A DNA stretch of 64,000 nucleotides, taken from NCBI GenBank assembly GCA_023053685.1, contig JALIGW010000001.1:157167047-157231046 (forward strand), in the 5' to 3' direction. Positions 1-11,178 of the stretch are shown piece by piece. Under the pieces are notes generated by a model, which was given only the letters and a program-made list of their open reading frames with translations, made no database searches and had not been told where the DNA came from. How positions within the stretch are numbered: position 1 is the first letter of the stretch; every line of letters begins with the position of its first letter. The translations under genes were made by a program, and so were the position numbers. Source of the stretch: Diadophis punctatus similis. Taxonomy: Eukaryota; Chordata; Lepidosauria; Squamata; Dipsadidae.

Positions 1-2016
1 ACTGCTTGGGTACATATTCCAAAGGCAATCAGAAGAAAGGGACAACAAAAGGCTAGAAAGCTCAGATTTGTGGGCTATGAGCCAGGCTCAAAAGGGTATC
101 GCTTTAGCGATGGAAGTAAAAGGATAGTGATTTCAAGGTCTGCTAGTTTTGCAGAACAAAATTGGAACAGAATTGATGCAAATTCTGAAAATGTCTCACT
201 TAGTGACGGTGATCCGCTTAGTGACGGTGATCCACTTAGTGACAATAACTCATTTAATGATGGTGAATCATTTTCTGAAGGTGTCTATGTTCAGGGAGGA
301 GAGTCTGAACAAGATATGAAGCCAGAAAAGCTTGAAACACAAGTACAGGCAATGCCACGTAGGTCAGAGCGTAGGAACAGAGGGGTTCCGCCAGACAGGT
401 ATTCTGCCAGTAAAGTTAAAGTGTGTAATGTGTGGTATGAGCCAAGAAACTATAAGGAAGTATTGGCATTACCAAAAGTTGAACAAGAAAAGTGGAAGGA
501 AGCCATGGATAAAGAGATGAAATCCATGGGAGATCATGAAGTGTTCACATCTATGACTTTGCCACAGGGTACGAAAGCTGTAGGATGTAAGTGGGTATAC
601 AAGAAAAAGGTATTACCCAATAATGAAGTACAGTATAAGGCAAGATTGGTGGCACAAGGTTTTTCTCAATTAAAGAATGTGCACTATGATGAGGTGTTCG
701 CGCCAACTGTAAAAGCTGAGAGCATAAGACTAGCACTGGCATTAGCATCAGCATACAGGCATAGAATTTGGCATTTTGATATAACCACTGCATTTCTCAA
801 TGCTGAATTAGAGGAAGAAATTTATATGGTTCAAGCGCCAGGGTATGAAAATAAAAAGCCTAACATGGTGTATAAATTGAACAAGGCCATTTATGGGCTG
901 AAGCAGTCAGCCAGAAATTGGAATATCTGTTTAGATACTGCATTGAAAGGTCTTGGGTTCAAGAGTTGCAAAGCTGATGGTTGCATATACACTGGAAAGT
1001 TACAAGGTGGGAATTTTCTACTATTAGCATTTGTGGATGATCTTTGTTTCATTGCAAAGGATGCATCACAAATTAAAGAATTTGCTAATAAGTTAGAAAA
1101 GAAATTTGAATTAAAGAATTTGGGAGAAATAAAGAATTATCTCGGTGTAGAGATACAAAAAACTGAAAAAGGTGGTTATATTCTCAGTCAAAGGAGAAAA
1201 ATTGAACAATTATTAGAGAAGTATAACATGAAAGATTGTAATATTGCTCCTACACCTATGAGCACAGATTTTTACAATAGTTTGGGTGAGGATAAAAGTG
1301 AAGCCTGTGATCAGGAGATATATCACTCTGCAATAGGGAGTTTGTTATATCTGTCACAGTGGTCCAGACCAGACATAGCTTGTGCAGTGAGCATTCTAAG
1401 TCGCTTTACTGCTACACCTACAAAGTTGCATTGGATGGGTGTGAAAAGAATTCTCAGGTATTTGAAGGGAACTGTGAATTTGGGTCTTCAAATAAAGGTC
1501 ACTGAAGAATTAAAATTGAAATGTTACGTTGATAGTGATTATGCAAATGATGTAAAAACCAGAAAGTCTAATTCTGGAATTGTAATAATGTTTGGAGGGG
1601 CTTTAATTGGTTGGAAGTCCAGAAAACAAACAACGGTTGCTATTTCAACTGCTGAAGCAGAGTTTATTGCATTGTCTGAGTTATGTTCTGAAGTAGTTTG
1701 GTATGTACAGTTGTTACAAGATTTAAATGTAAATGTAAATGAAGCTGTAACTGTTTATGAAGATAATGCTGCTTGTATAAAAATGGCAACAGGTGACAGA
1801 GTGAAGAACAGAAGTAAACATGTGGACATTAAGTATTGTAATGTCAGGGAAGCTGTAAAAGAAAAATTGATACGTTTACATCATTGTTCTTCAGAGGATA
1901 ATTTAGCAGACATGATGACCAAACCATTGGGTAATGTGAATCATGGGAAATATTTAAATCCAATAGGTCTGATGTCTCTCCCAGTAATGAAGGGAGGAGT
2001 GTTGGAATATTCATGA
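1..2016 (+). CDS. Ty1/copia retrotransposon pol, 3' part (integrase C-terminus, reverse transcriptase, RNase H)
   Basis: This is the 3' part of a copia-type polyprotein. The frame is open from base 1 without an internal stop, so the element continues beyond the left edge; the first ATG is not the true start. The opening codons read as the end of a copia integrase (KARKLRFVGYEPGSKGYR). An acidic linker with a repeated SDGDPL motif follows. The copia-type reverse transcriptase (RVT_2) covers about 480-1230: WVYKKK, KARLVAQGF, DITTAFLNAELEEEIYM and the catalytic FVDDL, the copia form of YxDD. The Ty1-type RNase H covers about 1530-1920: YVDSDYAND, STAEAEFIALSE, VYEDNAACIKMA, KHVDIKY and NLADMMTKPL. 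Catalytic acidic residues are present, so this part looks functional or recently so. The stop codon lies 16 bases inside the 3' LTR. It is in intron 6 of MEIS1, antisense to the gene. Very sure of the family. Confidence 0.95.
   Translation, partial: TAWVHIPKAIRRKGQQKARKLRFVGYEPGSKGYRFSDGSKRIVISRSASFAEQNWNRIDANSENVSLSDGDPLSDGDPLSDNNSFNDGESFSEGVYVQGGESEQDMKPEKLETQVQAMPRRSERRNRGVPPDRYSASKVKVCNVWYEPRNYKEVLALPKVEQEKWKEAMDKEMKSMGDHEVFTSMTLPQGTKAVGCKWVYKKKVLPNNEVQYKARLVAQGFSQLKNVHYDEVFAPTVKAESIRLALALASAYRHRIWHFDITTAFLNAELEEEIYMVQAPGYENKKPNMVYKLNKAIYGLKQSARNWNICLDTALKGLGFKSCKADGCIYTGKLQGGNFLLLAFVDDLCFIAKDASQIKEFANKLEKKFELKNLGEIKNYLGVEIQKTEKGGYILSQRRKIEQLLEKYNMKDCNIAPTPMSTDFYNSLGEDKSEACDQEIYHSAIGSLLYLSQWSRPDIACAVSILSRFTATPTKLHWMGVKRILRYLKGTVNLGLQIKVTEELKLKCYVDSDYANDVKTRKSNSGIVIMFGGALIGWKSRKQTTVAISTAEAEFIALSELCSEVVWYVQLLQDLNVNVNEAVTVYEDNAACIKMATGDRVKNRSKHVDIKYCNVREAVKEKLIRLHHCSSEDNLADMMTKPLGNVNHGKYLNPIGLMSLPVMKGGVLEYS
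1990..1999 (+). other. Polypurine tract of the copia element
   Basis: The run aagggaggag directly precedes the TG that opens the 3' LTR. This is the expected plus-strand primer position in LTR retrotransposons. It overlaps the last codons of pol. Confidence 0.75.
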
Positions 2017-2282
2017 CTGGGAGAGCCATGTGATTGAGTCAGCCAATTGGGCTGAAGTGTTAATTGAGCATGTCCAGAAACTTAGCAAGAAGAAGGGTGT
2101 GGTTTACTCTGTCCACCATTATACTCCAGTATGAAAACATCTCAACATGTGATCTGAAACAAAGTGTGGTATTGTTAATGTTTTATTCTACTTATAAAGA
2201 AGTTATTTGAATCAGCAAAATGCAGTTATCTTTTGAAGCTTCTGATTTATTGCATAACTCTGACACTATCTAAGCTGTAACA
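2000..2282 (+). repeat. 3' LTR of the copia element
   Basis: The LTR starts TGTTGGAATATTC directly after the polypurine tract, a typical copia LTR opening. I place its end at ...gctgtaaca (2282), because TGTT/AACA forms the usual short inverted termini. The left LTR is outside the window, so neither the end nor a 5-bp target duplication can be confirmed. The start is well supported; the end is inference. Confidence 0.65.
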
Positions 2283-4882
2283 TGCAACCATGTCAGGCAC
2301 AGCAACAAATCTTGACTCTACAGGCTTATATTCAGGAACTAGCTTACAGCAGAAACTCACAGATATGGCATTGCTAGCTAGGCTCCTTTTTTGTAAACAA
2401 GATAGAATTCATACATATAGGGAAGAGTTCCTTACTGCAAAACACATAAACAGAGCCCTACGTAAGGTTTAAATTCTAGGCTTTTCCCCAAGCTTGAGAT
2501 TGGAAGTCACTTGGTCAATGTTTATATAACAGTTCTACTTAAATTTAACCCTAACTGCTGCTTCCTGCCATTTCAACTTCAGCCCCTTAAATGTCAACTC
2601 TATTTTGCTGCTGTTTGGTCAATATTTAAACTTTGTATTGAAACAGCTTTTTCTGTATTTTTTTGTTGTTTGCTTAAAAACTGATGATCATGATGATGAT
2701 GAGCTCTGATGGCTCCTTCTAGAATTAGAAGTGTTTATACATATTAACATGTATAAATAGGACAGGTTATCTCAATAATGAAGGAGGAGATAGTGTAGAA
2801 GTTTAAAAATTGGCTTGAGTAGATTATCTATACAACTTATTGGCATTCAAGATTCAAATTAGAGAATTCCTAAGTGGGATATGAGATACTCCACTATAGT
2901 TCTACCTTCATAGATAAGATAATTCTTTGAACTCACAACTTCCATGGTTTCAGAACCGAATCAACTATTCTACACTGTAACATAATGTTTTGGATTGCTA
3001 CATTTATACAGGTTACAAAATTTTCTCTTTTTACAATAGGCAGTAAGGATAATTTAAAAAGTATTACTTTAAGAATTGAATATGATGTATTATAGATAAG
3101 AATATGGTATTGTAGTATTTATTAAAATTTGGAGATCCTACAACTTATGCAATATGTACAAGAGCAGGAGCAAACTGTAACATTACTGAGAATCTAGTTG
3201 TTGAATCAGATTTATCAAAATTTAAGGATAGACTTAATTTCTTGACAAATAAAGGAAAATTAGACACAGCTCACTCATATTATAGATTAATACCGGTAGT
3301 ACAAATATTCTCAGCTTTAATTCTGGCATTTAAGCAGCAAGAGTAGAAGTTACCAATATGCTTCCTAAGTTGGCAGGAATCATGGTTGCCATTCATGCAG
3401 TAGACACAAAATTACAGTCATTCAAAGAGTACCTATGTAGAAAAATTGTCATGAATTTTTCTTGTGAAGAATTCTACATAAAACAAACCATTATATTTTC
3501 CGCAATACCAAAATACTAGACAAACCAGCATGGAATACAAATAAAAAACTAAACTGAATGATAGCTCTCAAAATGACATCTTCCTCAAAGGCATATCTGC
3601 CAACAAGCAGTAGAGCATTGCCCCCTCCCCACAGATTTATACACTCATTGCATATCAGTTCAACAGGTAAAGTTATTTTTAATGTCAAACTCTGAGTGGC
3701 AACTTCTTGCTAACTTGTATTTGGGCTCTCAGCTTACAGTAAAAAAAGCTGTGGTAAGAGGGTTTTCCCCCCTTCCCTTCCCTGGTTCTTCTGAAGTACT
3801 TCTGTAAATTACTGAAGGAACAGAATTCTCAGTCTTTTTTAAAGATGTACATGGACTGGGGTTGTTGACTGTTCTTAACAATTCCACACAAAGAAGCTCC
3901 AGTGTTTATCACTACCAGTCTTCAAAGGTATCACAGCGGGATACATTTTTATATTTAAGATTATAAATTCTATTTTGGAAATTACTCAAGGGGTTTGGCT
4001 ACTGCACAGTACATCAATGAAATAAATAAATTGACAGTAATGCAGTAATTCTACATAATTACCACAAGTAGATCCAACATTTCTTATTCAGACAGAACAG
4101 TCACTATGTACCAGCCATTAGCTGGGCATCTAGTTTTCACCTATTCTTCAAATACAATACGAGAGAGAAAGTTCAGTTATGAAATTGTGACAGAGTGTTT
4201 TCTGAAAAGGGAATGTTTAAACTGACTGGATGAAAATATTTCACAGAAACTAAAAGAAAGAATATTTGATAAAAGGTATAGATGCTGAGAAGTAAGCAGG
4301 TGCTATGAAAATTGAGTAGATCTTGGTCCCAAAAAAGATAGTGAGAAGTAGTTCAGATGTCTGGACATTGTGGAAAGAGGAACCAATGAAAGATAGCAGC
4401 AAAGATCTGGAAAATGAGAATAAAAGGAAGGAAATAGAGTAGCTGTGTGGAGCTTAGAGGTCATATAGTAAATGAGGACTGAATTTAGTCAATTAAATTC
4501 AAATAATGCAGACTTTGGTTAGCTAATAATTTATGGTTATCATTTCCCCATATGCATCTGTCACAAAGAAACTGTTATCAACCTCAGTGAGTCTATATAA
4601 AATTATATTTGCCTTTCGTGGCCAGTAATTTGCCATCGTTCCATAACACTTAATCCACCAACAATTTAATAGGACAAAATTTAGACAGCTTGTTTGGACA
4701 GCATGGATTAGTCACATGGCAAGATTTATATATACCACTCATCAATAAAAATTAGAAAAAAATTACAATGAAATGACCATGGTGATGTTTACCATAGTTG
4801 GAATTTCTCTAATTTCCATTTTCGATGTCTTATGGGAATCCCTCACTTATCATTCATTTGTCAGTTTCTGCTCTTTGGTAGG
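2283..4882. other. MEIS1 intron 6 sequence without recognised features
   Basis: This is AT-rich sequence with only short chance open frames. I see no exon, RNA gene or mobile element I can name. A short TGA/TGATGA tract is near 2682-2702. Confidence 0.5.
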
Positions 4883-5186
4883 TACAGGTAGTCCTCAACT
4901 TATGACCACAAGGGAACCCAAAATTTCTGTTGCTAAGTGAGGCATTTGTTATGAGGTTTGCTCCATTTTTTTACCTTTCTTGCTAAGTGAATCACTGCAG
5001 TTTTAAGTTAGTCACATAGTTGTTAAGTGAATCTGGATTCCTCATTGACTCTGCCTGTCAGAAGGTCGCAAAAGTTGATCACATGACCCTATCGTAAGTA
5101 TGAACTAGTTGCCAAGCATCCACATTTTTATCATGTGACTATGGGCAACAATTTGCTGCAATAATTGTGTCAAAAACAGTCATAAG

Positions 5187-5994
5187 CAGCGGTGGGTTGC
5201 TGCCGGTTCGGACTGGTTCACCCAAACCGGTGGCGGAAATTTGCCCCTGCTCGCCAAACCGGCAGCAATGGCCAGCTGGCCACACCCCCGAACTGATCCT
5301 CCGGTCGCTGCTTCTTGAAAGCGGCTGGCAAAGAACCCTCTGCGCATGCACAAAGGCTTCTGCACATGCGCAGAGGGTCATTTCCCGATGTGACGTAAGC
5401 GCATGCGAGCACTTCCAACACAATGCAAACTGTTAGGACCCTGTCCAAATGGTTGGGTTAGCAATATATAAACAAGCCACCAATATATGTTTGTATGTAT
5501 TTAAGTAATATAGCTTTAAAATGTTAGCTATATTCTGATTGGCTGTAGTGTTGCAGTTTGCCATAAGAGGGAGCTAGAGATCATGGTTCTCTCTCTCTCT
5601 CTCTCTGCTGATTCATTCATTATTGACTCTTTGACTGATATAGTGAGCTCTGTGTCAAGCTCTGTTACTCTCTGATATTTTGATGTGTTTGTAAGCTGTA
5701 ATCTTTGTTTGATGTGTAAGACAAAGACAGGCTGTTAAGAAGATTATTGCACTTCTTGATATTTACTGACTTGAACATGTATGTCCTGGACTGTTTATTT
5801 GGACTGTGCTATTTCTAAAAGTAAACACTATATGCACTTTAACGTATCTGTGTGTATGACTGGATAATTACTCATAGTCACTGGATATCTACAGCAATCC
5901 CACGTTTCTACGTGCATGTCCTTGATAACTCAAGGGTTGCTCTGCACACACCTTAACACGAACCAGTAGGGAAGGTAAGTGGAACCCACCCCTG
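5187..5994 (+). mobile_element. hAT-type nonautonomous element inserted in the mariner-like MITE
   Basis: It starts CAGCGGTGGGTT and ends AACCCACCCCTG, inverted termini with one mismatch. It is flanked by gtcataag (5179-5186) and atcataag (5995-6002), an 8-bp target duplication with one difference, as expected for hAT. The left third is GC-rich, with inverted copies of a CTGCGCATGC-type motif. It is itself split by a solo LTR; without that it would be about 275 bp. A related copy lies at 8301-8455. Confidence 0.85.
5431..5958 (+). repeat. Solo LTR inserted in the hAT element
   Basis: This 528-bp segment starts TGTTAGGACC and ends CCTTAACA, the TG...CA form with short inverted ends. It is flanked by caaac and cgaac, a 5-bp duplication with one difference. 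It contains a TATA-like tatataaac near 5467 and a (CT)n tract near 5590. There is no internal coding region, so it is read as a solo LTR left by recombination. It is not obviously the same LTR as the one at 2000. Confidence 0.65.
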
Positions 5995-6583
5995 ATCATA
6001 AGTCACTGTTTTCTGTGCTGCTGTAACTTCAAACAGTTACTAAATGAATGATTGTAAGTTGAGGATTACCTGTATACCTTCCAAGAGTCATCTGCCCACA
6101 TGTAGAGTGGGATGATAGCTATCTCTGGACCATCTCTTTGCCATTTCCTTTCTGAACCTGTTGAGTCATTAAGATCTGTAGAAAAGGGTCTACTTTAGGA
6201 ACTGAAAAGTCCTGATGAAAAAGTATTGGAAAACAGATGAATATTTTGAGAAAATGAATGGAAAGTAAACACAAGGAAAGCAGATATGGAAGCTGTTTGA
6301 AACAGAAAGCAAAAAATTGCATGGTGCAAATGTTTGTGTGCCTAAATTGATGGGAATTGTATAAAAAGTAGAATAATTAAGTGAAAAATGCCATGCATGA
6401 GAAAAATGAATATACAAGAATAACTGCTGCAAAGATGAGGATGAAATATTGTGCGCAGTTTGTATATAAAGAAAAAGGTAGTTACCAAAATGTAGTCAAA
6501 GACAGCAAGGAAAGGTAGAGAGAGGTAAAGTAAACATGGAGTAATTTTAATGGAATTTTTTTAAAATGGAGGTGGCTGAAGAT

Positions 6584-6771
6584 CAATGTTCCCTGTAAAA
6601 TTAGAAAACGGTGCGCGGCAGTTAAAAACTGCCGCGCGGTGTCCCCCTTTCATGTGCGCGGCTGCGCAGGCGTGCAGACTCTGCAATTAGAAAACACTGG
6701 GCGGAAGTTAGAAACCTCCGCACGGCATTCTCCTATCACGTGCGCGGCCGCGCACCTTAGAGGGAAGAGTG
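6584..6771 (+). mobile_element. hAT-type miniature element, GC-rich
   Basis: An exact 8-bp duplication, ctgaagat, flanks the element (6576-6583 and 6772-6779). The termini CAATGTTCCCTGTAA and (reverse complement of the right end) CACTCTTCCCTCTAA match at 12 of 15 positions. The interior holds two diverged copies of a GC-rich unit with short hairpins rich in GCGCGGC. No coding potential. Confidence 0.8.
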
Positions 6772-6819
6772 CTGAAGATGGCTAAACAAGGAGCTGCCAA
6801 CAGAAGAATGCAAGTAAAT

Positions 6820-7069
6820 AACATAGTTGTTAAGTGAAACCAGCTTCCCCAATTGTTGGGAAGAATTGCAAATTGTGATCACATGGTTGCAAGACTCTGG
6901 AACTGTTGTAAATGAAAGCCAATTGTCAAGTGCTTGAATTGCAATCACATGACCACAGGGATGGTGCAATGATTGTCAGTTTTGAGGACAGGTTATAGGA
7001 TACGATTTTGAGGCTGTTGAAAATTGGAAACATCATTAAATGAATAGTCATAAGTCAAAAATCATCTGT
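6820..7069 (+). mobile_element. Diverged, 5'-truncated mariner-like MITE copy
   Basis: It shares the characteristic blocks gttgttaagtgaa, cttccccaatt, gatcacatg, caattgtcaagtg and cataagtc with the copies at 4885 and 55200, in the same order. The left inverted terminus is missing and the right one is badly decayed. Confidence 0.65.
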
Positions 7070-7702
7070 TTAACTTACAAAGATTAGACCAGTGCAGGCA
7101 GTAGTATTCCCTCTTGATGCATTATGGAAGCAAACACTGGACTTTGAGGAAGTATAATAGGAAAATTATTTGAACTACTATAAAAAAACTACTGAGAATA
7201 TCATGGACAGTCAAAAAAAATCAAATAAAGACATCACTGAATAAAATACCTCAGAGATCTCAATGTACAAATGACCAGGTTCAAATAACCATACTTCAGA
7301 CAAATTATGCAAAGACCCAGCTTTTTGGAGAAGTTTCTAATGCTGGGAAAGTTGAAAGGGAAGAGGACAACCAGCAAGAAGGAAGATGGATTCAGTTACA
7401 GTGACAATGAGTGCACCATTAAAAGCCTTGAAAGACCAGGTTAGGGACCAATCACCATGGAGAAAATTTATCTATGTGTCGACACTGATCTGAAGGCATA
7501 TAATCAGTCAATCAATAGGAATGATAATGCCAGAGAGGAACTGAAATAAATGCTATCAGTTTAGTGCAAGAAAAAAGCTTATGAAAAGGAAGTTATAAAT
7601 TGTAATGGTATATGGGAATGACCTGTGAGAAAAGACGAAGAGCCTCAGACTGGATAACCAGTGTGTAAAAGGTACCTCAGTCTATAGAAGGAGAGGGGGA
7701 GA
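7070..7702. other. Intron 6 sequence without recognised features
   Basis: I see no exon, RNA gene or nameable repeat here; the base composition is AT-rich and ordinary. Confidence 0.45.
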
Positions 7703-7710
7703 GCCTAGGA

Positions 7711-8092
7711 CAGTGATGGCGAACCTTTTTTGGTTCGCGTGCCAAAAGGGGGGGGAATGCAGGGGATCACGTGTGTGCGTGCCCACACTCATAATTCCAT
7801 GCACCCCCGCACATGCACGCATGACCCCCCTGCTCCCAGCATGCAATGGCATGCCCATTTTTTGCTCTCCCCAGGCTCCAGAGCCTTTCTAGGAGCCTGG
7901 GGAGGGCGAAAACGGCCTTCCCCACCCCCTCTGGAGGCTGGAAACAGCCTGTTTCCCGACTCCCAGTGGGCCCAGAAGGCCCGAAAATCAGCCGGCTGGT
8001 GCACACATGCACGCCGGACCTGAGCTCGCGTGCCCACCGATATGGCTCCGCGTGCCACTTGTGGCACCCGTGCCATAGGTTCGCCATCACAG
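7711..8092 (+). mobile_element. hAT-type miniature element with exact 8-bp target duplication
   Basis: The element starts CAGTGATGGCGAACC and ends GGTTCGCCATCACAG. It is flanked by gcctagga on both sides (7703-7710, 8093-8100). The 382-bp interior is GC-rich and gives open frames in several phases, including overlapping ones on both strands, none of which resembles a transposase. It is a nonautonomous hAT copy of a family widespread in reptiles. Confidence 0.9.
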
Positions 8093-8300
8093 GCCTAGGA
8101 AGCATTTCAGAAGGAACCTTCCCTAGAGTTCCACAGAATAAAAGGCAAGGAAGGAAGGAAATTATTTCAGTCTTGCAAGATTCTGTTAATGTAATATTAT
8201 AATAGAGTTAGTACTCATGTTTGTGGCTTCTTTTCAGGACTACCTCAAAGAGCTAACATAAATGCTTTGAGAATGATGAATCATGACTGTTTGTATAGAT

Positions 8301-8455
8301 CAGTAGTGGGTTCTAAAACCCTTTACTACTGGTTCGTGCGCGTGTGTGACTCTTCTGCGCATGCGCAGAAGCATTCTGGGCAGGTGGGCGGAGCCTCCCG
8401 CCGCAGGTGCTACCAGTTCTTAGAACTGGGCCGAACCAGGAGCAACCCACCGCTG
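8301..8455 (+). mobile_element. Short hAT-type miniature element
   Basis: The termini CAGTAGTGGGTT and AACCCACCGCTG are inverted repeats with one mismatch and match those of the element at 5187. The flanks gtatagat and gtagagag agree at 6 of 8 positions, consistent with an aged 8-bp duplication. It includes the internal palindrome CTTCTGCGCATGCGCAGAAG. Confidence 0.8.
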
Positions 8456-9122
8456 GTAGAGAGAATAACTGGGGGGGGGAGAGTTAAACTATGGATATGG
8501 CTTGCTGCTGGAATAGCCATGTAACTTGTTTAAGTGTGAGGTCTACACTGGTGCCTGGCAGTTCAAATAATGCTATTTTCCATTAATATACAAGACTGAA
8601 TACAAAAGTATTGCAAATTAGTTTAAATATACCTCAGAAGGTGCTTTGCAGAATTCTAATTGCATGGTAATGAGAGGTGATAATAACCATAATTTAGGGT
8701 TAGCAATAGAGTTTTATCCTAGGGAAAAAGTATAGAGATCAGACATTGTTCTTTGTTCAGCAAGTCACTGAGAAATGTTTGAATATGATAAAATAATTTT
8801 ATTAGTCATCTTCTGATTTAGAAAATATGTATGATAATAACAAATTATGTAATATTTTGCATAAATATGTAGTTGAGGGTTAATTGCTGAATGCAGTGAG
8901 ATTAGTATATGATGGAAATAAAAATACATAAGAATGATTTGCAGCAAATATCAGTAGATTTTATAATGCAATGCAAGTATGGTCTGTGAATTAATGAATG
9001 AAAGATCTAGGTAGATGTGTTTGATGGAGAAAATGGAATGAACAATTACAAGATATATTAGAGCAACTTATTTAGCTAGAATGATCACTAAAGATAGGGA
9101 AATGTATGGAGATAATAGATAA
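8456..9122. other. Intron 6 sequence without recognised features
   Basis: AT-rich sequence with no supported gene or repeat. Confidence 0.45.
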
Positions 9123-9490
9123 GAGCTGTGGTTGCGCAGTGGTTGGAATGCAGTATTGCAGGCTAACACTGCATTATTAATATTAATAAGTGGCGTGCAT
9201 AAGCGCAGCACTGTGCCTACCGTCCCTGTCCTATTGTCCTCTTTTATCGGTACTTTTTACTTATGTTATGTTTATACAAACAACTACTATCCTCTACGTT
9301 TGACAAAATAAATAAATCAATAAATTCTGCCGACTGCCAGCAGTTCAATTCTCACCAGCTCAAGTTAACTCAGCCTTCCATCCTTCCAAAGTTAGTAAAA
9401 TGAGGACCCAGCTTGTTGGGGGCAATATGCTGACTCTGTAAACCACTCAGAGAGGGCTATAAAGTGCTATATAAGTCTAAGTGCTAAATG
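9123..9490 (+). mobile_element. tRNA-derived squamate SINE, split by a LINE tail
   Basis: The head carries an A-box-like ggttgcgcagtggttgga. The body carries ctcagccttccatccttcc, taaaatgaggacccagcttg and ggcaatatgctgactctgta, and the tail reads ataagtctaagtgcta. The same order is seen at 59961-60201. The head and body are separated by the LINE fragment at 9191-9325. Confidence 0.75.
9191..9325 (+). mobile_element. 3' end of a CR1/L2-like LINE inserted in the SINE
   Basis: The segment beginning ggcgtgcataagcgcagc, continuing ctaccgtccctgtcct and ending in aataaataaatcaataaa is closely similar to 54425-54609, where it follows the C-terminal part of a LINE ORF2. It interrupts the SINE between its tRNA-like head and its body. 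Confidence 0.7.
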
Positions 9491-10259
9491 CTAAATTCTA
9501 ATAGATACAAAACTAGTAGAAAGGATAAAATGGCCAGTATGCATTCTGCTGTGAATAAGAGTATGCTTTGCCTATCTTGCCATGTGTCAATGTGAGTTGA
9601 GTATGTTATGGGCAACATAAAAGATGAAAGTAGTTGATATGTGTATGATAAAACAAGAAAGGATAGATTCAAGAATGACTGTGTTGTGGATGAATGTGGA
9701 CTGTCTGACAAGTCCTTGAGGTGGTTTGCTCACACAGAGAGAATGAATGAGGATTAAATGGCAAAACAAAAACATGAATAAACAGTGTATTCTTCAAGAA
9801 GAAGAATAGGTAGAGTAGATTTGTGGTTGATTGAAGCCGATGAGTTGTACAAAAAAACAGAAGTGAAGAGTTTAAAGAATTAAAAGCCAAGGTATGGATG
9901 CAATGGAAGTGAGGATGGTTGGCAAGAATAGCAAGATGTGGAAATGTGTAATGAATGGTACTAGTGTAAGCTGAGCCTACAAACATATGACCCATGGAAC
10001 ATCAAGCAATCTTGAACGTATTTTAAAAAGTCAATACATTTGTTGCCACTACTCTGAAAGACATGCTGGTGAACATCTGCAACACCCTCCAGCCACAATC
10101 CCTGGATTCAACACTGCCACTGCTCAACTAGCCACCTAAAATCTTATCAGCTCCCAGGTAGGCATTTTTTTGTATCAACCATTGTTTCTAATTATCAAAG
10201 TGGCCCTTTCCCTTTTAGAATTTGTGGAGGCCAGATCTAAGCTAATTTTAGATATGTTT
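9491..10259. other. Intron 6 sequence without recognised features
   Basis: No supported gene or repeat; the open frames on the minus strand here have no recognisable domains. Confidence 0.45.
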
Positions 10260-11178
10260 CCTTTTTCTTTTAACTTCCTGCCATTTATTTATTTGGCTTA
10301 GACACCACCCAACTGCAATGAGTAGCTGACAGCCTAAAAACAAGACCGCAATTAAAAAAAACAATCAAAAAATAGAACATAAAACAGTAAATAAGTTGGC
10401 AAATCTGGTCAGCATCCACAAACAAATAATACCGCTATATCCAGCAAAGGGCTCCAACCATGCTAATCCAAAGCAATGAAGGTGGAAGCGATCCAGATTT
10501 CAGTAGGAACCATATTCCAGAAGGCAGGTGCTGCAACAAAGAACTTCCCAAATTCTCATAGAGGGCAGAGTTTAGTCAAAGCAACCCAGAATATATTAAC
10601 CCTATTACATTGACATGGCTGGTCCAACATCACAGGAGATAAGCAGTATCTCAAGTAACCAAGACTTATGCCATAATTGGCACTTTGAATCACACCCAAA
10701 AGCAAACTGGCAATCCGCGCAGCTTGCAAAGCAGGGCCTGTTCAGGCATACTGGAGAACGCCCATCACTGCCCATGCTGCTGCATTCTGAATTACGTAAA
10801 ACTTCCACAAGGTCTTTTTAAGGACGGCCCCACGTAAAGCATGAATCATAGAGAGACTAGAACATGAGTCACAGTCTTACCAGGAAACACTGGTAAAAGT
10901 TGTGTAAAGGTCTTCTGGCTCACAGCTGACATCTGCTCATTGAGAGGAGCTGTAAATCAGGACAAATCCCAAATTATGTACCACTCTTGAATAAGGAAGT
11001 GTTTTTTTCATCCAAGGTTAAAAATGGAAAATCTAAATGGCCCTAATTTTCATGGCCAAGGGATCTTGGTAGGGTTGAAGTGGAAATTGTTCCTTCTTAT
11101 TCAGACCTGCAGTGTTCAGGCACAGCCAGAAGCCTTGGGTTGAAATATATAATTGAGTATCATCAGCATAATGATGAT

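Larger units (their letters stand above)
4885..6072 (+). mobile_element. TA-flanked TIR miniature element (mariner/pogo-like MITE), interrupted
   Basis: The termini are inverted repeats: CAGGTAGTCCTCAACTTA at the left and its near-perfect reverse complement at the right (one mismatch). Each is flanked by TA (4883-4884, 6073-6074), the target duplication of Tc1/mariner-type elements. Removing the inner insertion (5187-5994 plus one 8-bp duplication) leaves about 370 bp, matching the full copy at 55200-55584. It has no coding capacity. The family recurs at 6820-7069, 14148-14224 and 55200-55584. Confidence 0.85.

Noticed and set aside
2682..2702. TGA/TGATGA-rich patch considered as part of the next MEIS1 exon, which has a HDD-type codon run
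   Set aside because: It is on the wrong strand and lacks the flanking codons and splice sites.
7730..8202. Open frames of 95-118 codons on both strands
   Set aside because: They lie in a GC-rich hAT miniature element with an exact target duplication and do not resemble transposase.
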